Assembly: GCA_946533525.1 (NCBI GenBank)
Contig: CAMNBW010000084.1
Location: forward strand, 1 to 6,729
DNA length: 6,729 bases
Reading direction: 5' to 3'
Origin: an uncultured Lachnospiraceae bacterium
GTDB taxonomy: Bacteria > Bacillota > Clostridia > Lachnospirales > Lachnospiraceae
Shown: piece by piece, positions 1-5,000 of the stretch
Layout: each line of letters starts with the position of its first letter
How positions within the stretch are numbered: the first letter of the stretch is position 1
Translations under genes and position numbers: made by a program
Notes under the pieces: generated by a model
Databases searched by the model: none
Told to the model about the DNA's origin: nothing
What the model saw: only the letters and a program-made list of their open reading frames with translations

Positions 1-227
1 TGAAAAAGAAGCCAGCTTATAAAGATAGCCACAAGGGTCTTTAGCATATCCCCGAGCAGCACTATAAGGCCCGCCTTCGGTCCTAAGGTCCTTAAGGTGT
101 TGGTAGTACCGGCGTTGCCGGAGCCGTGCTGGCGTATATCTATTCCCTTTGCCTTTCCGTAAAGATAACCGGTCTGAACGAGACCGCAAAAATATCCTAT
201 TATAAGTGATACCAGTCTTGCTGTCAT
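1..227 (-). CDS. plsY: Glycerol-3-phosphate acyltransferase PlsY, N-terminal part (runs off left edge)
   Basis: Integral membrane enzyme that transfers an acyl group from acyl-phosphate to glycerol-3-phosphate, giving lysophosphatidic acid, the first step of phospholipid synthesis in most Gram-positive bacteria. Only the first 75 codons are present; the family is usually about 200 aa. Seen directly: an N-terminal hydrophobic segment (about residues 4-23), then the first conserved PlsY cytoplasmic motif with R32, H34 and GSGNAGTTN (35-43) followed by LRTLGPKAG (45-53), then a second hydrophobic segment (about 54-75) containing GDMLKT. The ATG at 227 is preceded by AAAGGA on the minus strand (about 233-239), which supports this start. 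It lies 51 bp downstream of der on the same strand with no convincing terminator between them, so it is probably the third gene of the DUF512-der-plsY operon. The call rests on the motif and the membrane layout. Confidence 0.93.
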   Translation of the reverse strand, partial: MTARLVSLIIGYFCGLVQTGYLYGKAKGIDIRQHGSGNAGTTNTLRTLGPKAGLIVLLGDMLKTLVAIFISWLLF

Positions 228-278
228 TTCTGTCCTTTCTGCCGCGATCAGCGGGTTTTATTAAGAAATTTAAGAAAA

Positions 279-1601
279 TTATTTCTCCGATTCTTTTTCC
301 CTTACTATGAATTTAAGCGGGGTACCCCTGAAGGCGAAGGCTTCCCTTACCTTGTTCTCCAGATACCTCAGGTATGAAAAATGCATAAGCTCCTTCGAGT
401 TAACAAACACCACAAAGGTAGGAGGCTTTACCCCGACCTGTGTAGTATAGCGGATCTTTAAAGCCTTTCCCTTGTCCGAAGGGGGCTGCTGCAGGGTCGT
501 GGCCTCATTTATTATCTCGTTTAGGACTCCGGTCTGGATTCTTCTGCAGGAGCTGTCTATGCAAAGGTCGATCATATCGAAGAGCTTATTTAAACGCTGA
601 CCCGTTTCGGCGGAAATAAAGATTACCTCCGCGTAGGGCATGAAGGAGAGGACGTTCCTGATCTTTTCGGTAAACTTTTTGACCGTGGAATTGTCCTTTT
701 CCACCAGATCCCATTTATTTACCGCTATAATACAGGCCTTGCCCATATCGTGGGCTATACCGGCCACCTTGGCGTCCTGCTCGGTAACTCCCTCGGCCGC
801 GTCTATAACTATTATCACCACATCGGAGCGCTCCACCGCACTGACTGTGCGCAGTATCATATAGTGCTCCAGGGAGGTATCCACCTTGGATTTGCGCCGA
901 AGGCCGGCTGTGTCGATAAAGACATATTCCTGACCGTTCCTGACTATGGTGGTGTCCACCGCATCCCTGGTGGTGCCGGCAATGTCGGATACCAGGACAC
1001 GGTTGGAGCCTAAGAGCCTGTTTATAATGGAGGACTTGCCGACGTTGGGCTTGCCGACTATTGCGACCCTGGGCCTGTCGTCTTCCTCCTCTTCAGAGAG
1101 GGATTCGGGCAAAAGCTCCACTACCTTATCCATCAGGTCCCCGAGACCCTTAAGCTGGGAAGCGGAGATGGATACGGGGTCACCCAGTCCGAGATTGTAG
1201 AACTCGTAGACGTCGTACTGGAATTTATTGATGTCGTCGACCTTGTTCACGGCCAGGACTATATTTTTACCGGAGCGGCGCAGCAGGTCGGCCACCTTCA
1301 TATCGGCATCCGAAAGCCCGGAACGCACATCCGTCAGAAAGATTATGACGTGGGCCGTTTCGATGGCGATCTCAGCCTGGGCGCGCATACCGGACAGGAG
1401 CACATCCTTAGAATCGGGCTCTATGCCCCCGGTATCCACTATCGTGAAATCTCTCCCGTTCCAGTTTATATCCGTATATATTCTGTCTCTTGTAACGCCG
1501 GGGGTATCCTCGACGATGGAGATCCTTTTGCCCGCCAGTGCGTTAAAGAGAGTGCTTTTTCCTACGTTTGGGCGCCCTACCAGGGCGACTATGGGTTTCA
1601 T
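279..1601 (-). CDS. der: Ribosome biogenesis GTPase Der (EngA), double G domain
   Basis: Essential tandem-GTPase that binds the 50S subunit and helps its late assembly; cytoplasmic. The 440 aa length is normal. G domain 1: GRPNVGKS (9-16), TPGVTRD (33-39), DTGG (56-59), NKVD (119-122), SA (146-147). An acidic linker rich in Glu/Asp (169-175) leads to G domain 2: GKPNVGKS (183-190), GTTRD (209-213), DTAG (230-233), NKWD (295-298), SAE (330-332). A C-terminal KH-like domain (about 355-437) contains the family PPTF motif (393-396) and the FRGTPLKF segment (424-431). All nucleotide-binding motifs are intact in both domains. The ATG directly follows the TAA of the upstream DUF512 gene (zero-base gap), with GGAG at 1616-1613, 11 nt upstream and inside that gene's end. 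Translational coupling is therefore likely. The identification is certain. Confidence 0.99.
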   Translation of the reverse strand: MKPIVALVGRPNVGKSTLFNALAGKRISIVEDTPGVTRDRIYTDINWNGRDFTIVDTGGIEPDSKDVLLSGMRAQAEIAIETAHVIIFLTDVRSGLSDADMKVADLLRRSGKNIVLAVNKVDDINKFQYDVYEFYNLGLGDPVSISASQLKGLGDLMDKVVELLPESLSEEEEDDRPRVAIVGKPNVGKSSIINRLLGSNRVLVSDIAGTTRDAVDTTIVRNGQEYVFIDTAGLRRKSKVDTSLEHYMILRTVSAVERSDVVIIVIDAAEGVTEQDAKVAGIAHDMGKACIIAVNKWDLVEKDNSTVKKFTEKIRNVLSFMPYAEVIFISAETGQRLNKLFDMIDLCIDSSCRRIQTGVLNEIINEATTLQQPPSDKGKALKIRYTTQVGVKPPTFVVFVNSKELMHFSYLRYLENKVREAFAFRGTPLKFIVREKESEK

Positions 1602-3011
1602 TTAATCTTCTTCTCCGGTTGCTATTTTGTGGACGAAGTCATATCCGTCTGATTTTACAATATGTATTTTTACTTGTAAAGACTCGGCAATGTCCTCTAC
1701 GGTTGTATCGTCGAGAAGGACGCTCTCCCCTGCGCGAAGGAGGTTTTCCGGCAGGTAGAGCGCCTCGCCGAGAGGCTTTCCCTTAAGCTGCGAGATAATA
1801 TCCCTTCCGGTTAAAAGGCCGCTTACGGTTATCTTCTCCCCGAAGAAATCGTTTCTTATGGGGTAGTAGGCGGCTTCGAGAGAGGGGATTAGCTCCGTGA
1901 GCTTACTTAACATCTCATTTATAAAAGGGGTCATAAGCAGGCCGCCGGCCAGGGAGATTCTGCGGGGTCTCAATGACTTACCGGCTTTAGAACCCATGGA
2001 GCTTTTAAGCTCGTTGAGGGCTTCGTCAAATTCATCGACAAAGCTCCTTATCATGCCTACGCCGTTTTCATACTGGAGGTAGCCGTCATAGCTGTCCGCA
2101 TCGGGAAGCTCACGATTTGCCAGAAGATAGAATTCATCCGCGGCATGTATGAAATGGGTTTTATATTCGGCGTAAAATCTGTCCTGATAGGAGTGTATCA
2201 TATCGAGAACCTGGGCGGCGTCCTCCCGGGTAAAGCCTTCGAGGGGGAAAAGCCCCTCCCTGAAGCGGCTTAAGCCCACCGGGACCACCGATACGCTCTG
2301 AAGACAGGGGATAAAGCCGGACAGGTCCTCAATAGAGCGGCGAAGGTGCTCCCCGTCGTTTATGCCCTTGCACAGCACTATCTGGCCGTTCATTGAAATA
2401 CCGGCCTCGTACAGGCGCCGGGCTTTTTTCAGGGCTTCTCCGGCAAAGCGGTTTCCGAGCATCTTACAGCGAAGTTCGGGCTCGGTGGTATGAAAGGAGA
2501 TATTCACCGGCTCCAGGCGGTAATTGATAATGCGCTCGAGGTCGTGATCGCTTAAATTCGTAAGGGTGATATAGTTTCCCTGCATGAAGCTTAAGCGGGA
2601 ATCGTCGTCCTTAAAATAGAGGGTGGGGCGCATACCCCGGGGCATCTGGTCGATGAAGCAGAAGATACATTTATTCGAGCAGGAGCGGTAGTCGTCCATG
2701 AGGCCGTTATTAAAGATGAGCCCCAGATCCTCGTCCTCGTCCTTGTCGATCTCAAGCTCCCATTCCTCCCCGTCGGCCTTCCTTATAAGCACCTCCAGAT
2801 ATTCATCCTCGGTAAGGAACTGGTAGTCGAAGATGTCTTCGACAGCCTGACCGTTTATGGACAGGAGTTCATCCCCGGCTTCTATATTTAATTCTTCGGC
2901 GATACTGCCCGGAGCGACAGCGTCTATGATGTGAGTTTTATTCTTCGTCAATTCAACCTGACCTTGCATAGATTTTCTTAAAATGATACCATTAATCATA
3001 AGTGTTTTCAA
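1602..3011 (-). CDS. DUF512 family protein: PDZ domain plus radical-SAM Fe-S domain
   Basis: Predicted cytoplasmic radical-SAM enzyme of unknown substrate; 469 aa. An N-terminal PDZ-like segment (about 27-65) holds APGSIAEE (33-40) and GDELLSINGQ (46-55). The cluster-binding motif CxxxCxxC is at C111, C115 and C118, followed by FIDQMPRGMR (119-128). Next come radical-SAM core segments including SFHTTEPELR (172-181) and VLCKGINDG (212-220). The C-terminal part (about 245-465) matches the DUF512 pattern, with FIHAADEFY (287-295), AGGLLM (355-360) and VSGLLTGRD (396-404). The start is uncertain: TTG at 3011 has GGAGG 5 nt upstream, whereas the in-frame ATGs at 2999 and 2969 lack well-placed Shine-Dalgarno sequences. 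The first 25 or so residues before the PDZ segment look longer than usual, so a later start remains possible. It is the first gene of an operon with der and plsY. The family assignment is confident; the reaction is unknown. Confidence 0.93.
   Translation of the reverse strand: MKTLMINGIILRKSMQGQVELTKNKTHIIDAVAPGSIAEELNIEAGDELLSINGQAVEDIFDYQFLTEDEYLEVLIRKADGEEWELEIDKDEDEDLGLIFNNGLMDDYRSCSNKCIFCFIDQMPRGMRPTLYFKDDDSRLSFMQGNYITLTNLSDHDLERIINYRLEPVNISFHTTEPELRCKMLGNRFAGEALKKARRLYEAGISMNGQIVLCKGINDGEHLRRSIEDLSGFIPCLQSVSVVPVGLSRFREGLFPLEGFTREDAAQVLDMIHSYQDRFYAEYKTHFIHAADEFYLLANRELPDADSYDGYLQYENGVGMIRSFVDEFDEALNELKSSMGSKAGKSLRPRRISLAGGLLMTPFINEMLSKLTELIPSLEAAYYPIRNDFFGEKITVSGLLTGRDIISQLKGKPLGEALYLPENLLRAGESVLLDDTTVEDIAESLQVKIHIVKSDGYDFVHKIATGEED
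2964..2992 (+). promoter_or_regulatory. Possible sigma-A promoter for the prs operon (inside the DUF512 gene)
   Basis: TTGCAT (2964-2969), a 17-nt spacer, then TACCAT (2987-2992) preceded by TG at 2984-2985, giving an extended -10 of the form TGnTAnnAT. The -35 match is weak (TTG only) and the -10 matches 4 of 6 bases. Transcription would start near 2999, leaving a leader of about 30 nt that carries the palindrome at 3017-3026. The divergent start codons are so close that the prs promoter must lie within the opposing coding sequence, which makes this position reasonable. No equally good promoter was found for the minus-strand operon within 3035-3100. Confidence 0.3.
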
Positions 3012-3034
3012 ACATACCTCCGGAGGATAATGTT
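3011..3034. promoter_or_regulatory. Palindromic Shine-Dalgarno shared by two divergent genes, with inverted-repeat flanks
   Basis: CCTCCGGAGG (3017-3026) is a perfect palindrome, so each strand carries GGAGG. On the minus strand, GGAGG (3021-3017) is 5 nt before TTG 3011. On the plus strand, GGAGG (3022-3026) is 3 nt before ATG 3030 and 9 nt before ATG 3036. Flanking arms AACAT (3011-3015) and ATGTT (3030-3034) are complementary. In RNA they could pair (5 bp), and CCU/AGG (3017-3019 with 3024-3026) could pair around a CCGG loop, separated by a 1-by-3 internal loop. That fold would cover the ribosome-binding site and the first prs ATG, and the reverse transcript can fold the same way. The bases are seen directly; the folding and any regulatory role are inference. 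Confidence 0.75.
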
Positions 3035-4232
3035 CATGGCAATGAATAAATATCTTGAAAATAAAATGCCTGCCGCACCCTTAAAACTCGTGGTAATGGA
3101 AAATATCAGGGAGCTGGGTGAAAAGGTAGACGATTACCTGGTGGAGTTCAGGAGGGAGATAAATCAGCCATATCACGATTCTCCGGCCTTTCAGGACTAT
3201 ACCCTCGATACCTTTTCGACCAGGATAGATATACCCAGGTTTGCTTCGGGAGAGGGAAAGGCGGTCTTAAGGGAGTCCTTAAGGGGAAAGGATCTATATA
3301 TCCTGACGGATGTAATGAACCACTCTATAACCTATAATCTCTACGGCTACGAAAATGCCTATTCTCCCGACGACCACTATCAGGATCTTAAGAGAGTCAT
3401 TGCGGCGGCCGCGGGGAAGGCTCACAGGGTGACCGTTATAATGCCCTTTATCTATGAGGGCAGGCAGCATAAGAGGGCCGGCAGGGAGTCCTTAGACTGC
3501 GCTATCATGCTCGAGGAGCTCAGCAATATGGGAGTCAAGCGCATTATGACCTTTGACGCCCACGACCCTTCCGTACAAAACTCCATTCCGCTTTGCGGCT
3601 TTGATAACTTTACCCCCTTTTACCAGTTTTTGCGGGCCCTGCTTTTAAATGTGCCGGATATGATCATAGATAAGGAGCATACCCTTGTAATAAGCCCGGA
3701 CGAGGGGGCCTTAAACCGAGCGGTCTATTTTGCCTCCGTCATGGGAGTGGACACCGGTATGTTCTATAAAAGAAGGGATTACACAAAGGTAGTCAACGGG
3801 AAGAACCCCATAGTGGCCCATGAATTCTTAGGAGACAACGTGGCGGATAAGGACGTTATCATCGTGGACGATATGATCTCCTCCGGCGGCTCGATGATCG
3901 ATACGGCCAAGCAGCTTAAGAATATGAACGCAAAGCGGGTCTTCATCTGCTGTACCTACGGGCTCTTTACCGACGGCTTTCAGGACTTCGACGAGGCCTA
4001 CGGGAAGGGGTATTTCAACAAGGTAATAATCACAAATCTTTCATACCGCTCACCGGAGCTCAAAGAGCGCCCTTATTACATAGAGGCGGATATGAGTAAA
4101 TTCATTGCGTCCCTCATCGACTATTCAAATCACGACGTATCGATGGACAGGGTCATTACCCCCACGGATAAGATACACGAGATCCTTCGCAGATACAATT
4201 CCCATGAGGAAGTCGCCATTCCCATGAATTAA
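3030..4232 (+). CDS. prs: Ribose-phosphate pyrophosphokinase, long (about 400 aa) form
   Basis: Makes PRPP from ribose-5-phosphate and ATP for purine, pyrimidine, His, Trp and NAD synthesis; cytoplasmic. The 400 aa compare with about 315 aa for classical Prs. Counterparts of family motifs, in order: RFASGE (70-75, for RFSDGE); MPFIYEGRQHKR (138-149, for PYFGYARQDRK); FDAHDPSVQ (175-183, with the catalytic-loop His at 178); SPDEGALNRA (222-231); YKRRD (246-250, the flexible-loop Lys/Arg); and the PRPP loop IVDDMISSGGS (278-288). Extra length lies at the N-terminus (about 1-65), between the first two motifs (about 97-120, Tyr/Asp-rich), and in the C-terminal tail. ATG 3030 is only 3 nt from GGAGG and ATG 3036 is 9 nt away, so 3036 may be the true start. 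It is the first gene of a prs-rnhB-fliK-like operon. The PRPP-synthetase fold is clear; full classical activity is inferred. Confidence 0.92.
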   Translation: MFMAMNKYLENKMPAAPLKLVVMENIRELGEKVDDYLVEFRREINQPYHDSPAFQDYTLDTFSTRIDIPRFASGEGKAVLRESLRGKDLYILTDVMNHSITYNLYGYENAYSPDDHYQDLKRVIAAAAGKAHRVTVIMPFIYEGRQHKRAGRESLDCAIMLEELSNMGVKRIMTFDAHDPSVQNSIPLCGFDNFTPFYQFLRALLLNVPDMIIDKEHTLVISPDEGALNRAVYFASVMGVDTGMFYKRRDYTKVVNGKNPIVAHEFLGDNVADKDVIIVDDMISSGGSMIDTAKQLKNMNAKRVFICCTYGLFTDGFQDFDEAYGKGYFNKVIITNLSYRSPELKERPYYIEADMSKFIASLIDYSNHDVSMDRVITPTDKIHEILRRYNSHEEVAIPMN

Positions 4233-4247
4233 AGGAAAGATAAGGCT

Positions 4248-5000
4248 ATGGCTCAAAGCGTTTCTGAGATACGGCAAAAACTGAAAGAGGCGGACTCGAA
4301 GGTTCAATTGGAAGCCTTCCTTGCAATGTATTCCGAAGATGAAAGAAACGGGGTCCGTGCCCTGGCGGCTACGGCCAGGAAGCGCCTGGAGGCCATAAAA
4401 AGGGAGGAAGAGCGTACCCACGCTATGTATTCCTTCGAGAGGGAATATGCAGACCTTGGCTATATCTGCGGGATAGACGAGGTGGGCCGGGGACCCTTTG
4501 CCGGTCCGGTGGTGGCAGCCGCCGTGATATTGCCGAAGGACTGCGAGCTTCTCTATTTAAATGATTCCAAAAAGCTGACCGAGAGCAAAAGAAATGAGCT
4601 TTCCGATATTATAAAGAGCAGGGCGGTGGCCTACGCCATAGGGCAGGTCGAGGCGGACAGGATAGATGAGATAAATATTTTGCAGGCGACCTACGAGGCC
4701 ATGAGGACAGCCATAAAGAATCTGGACATAAAACCCGATATATTATTAAACGATGCAGTGACTATCCCCGGAGTGGATATTAAGCAGGTACCCATAATTA
4801 AAGGGGACGCTAAGAGCGCATCCATCGCCGCGGCGAGCATTATCGCCAAGGTGTACAGGGACGCTCTTATGGTCAGGTACGGGGAGCAGTATCCGGAATA
4901 TAATTTTGCTTCCAACAAGGGCTATGGAAGCGAGGAGCACAGGGCAGCCATTGCAAGATACGGGATGTGCCCGATCCACAGAAGGAGCTTTATTCATTGA
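4248..5000 (+). CDS. rnhB: Ribonuclease HII
   Basis: Endonuclease that nicks 5' of ribonucleotides embedded in duplex DNA, starting ribonucleotide excision repair, and cuts RNA-DNA hybrids; cytoplasmic, metal-dependent. 250 aa. The catalytic acidic residues are all visible: D77 and E78 in GIDEVGRGP (75-83), D169 in LLNDA (166-170) and D187 in IKGDAKS (184-190). These align with E. coli D16, E17, D108 and D126. Also present are LNDSKKL (104-110), ASIAAASIIAKV (191-202), the NKGYG segment (223-227) and the terminal HRRSF (244-248). The third Asp is followed by Ala where many homologues have Gly. The charged helical N-terminal extension (about 1-70) is typical of Bacillus-type RNase HII and absent from the E. 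coli enzyme. It starts 15 bp after prs with AAAGGAA (4231-4237) as ribosome-binding site. Its end overlaps the next gene by 4 bp. Confidence 0.98.
   Translation: MAQSVSEIRQKLKEADSKVQLEAFLAMYSEDERNGVRALAATARKRLEAIKREEERTHAMYSFEREYADLGYICGIDEVGRGPFAGPVVAAAVILPKDCELLYLNDSKKLTESKRNELSDIIKSRAVAYAIGQVEADRIDEINILQATYEAMRTAIKNLDIKPDILLNDAVTIPGVDIKQVPIIKGDAKSASIAAASIIAKVYRDALMVRYGEQYPEYNFASNKGYGSEEHRAAIARYGMCPIHRRSFIH
4981..4987 (+). promoter_or_regulatory. Ribosome-binding site fixing the TTG start of the FliK-like gene
   Basis: GAAGGAG lies inside the last codons of rnhB and ends 9 nt before TTG 4997. That TTG shares four bases (TTGA) with the rnhB stop codon, the usual stop-start overlap of translationally coupled genes. 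The next in-frame ATG is at 5090 (codon 32) and has no comparable site, so the TTG start is preferred. Confidence 0.75.

Noticed and set aside
241..255. Small hairpin (CCGC/GCGG around 5 nt) between der and plsY
   Set aside because: Only a 4-bp stem with no U-run after it on the minus strand; it does not look like a terminator or a riboswitch.
1228..1605. 125-codon plus-strand open frame opposite der
   Set aside because: It is fully antisense to the conserved der coding region, has no recognisable domain, and reflects codon bias on the other strand.
2992..3015. Seven-codon minus-strand ORF (ATG 3015 to TAA 2992) overlapping the start of the DUF512 gene, as a possible leader peptide
   Set aside because: Its ATG follows GGAGGT with no spacer, too close for normal initiation, and the seven residues show no attenuation-type codon run.
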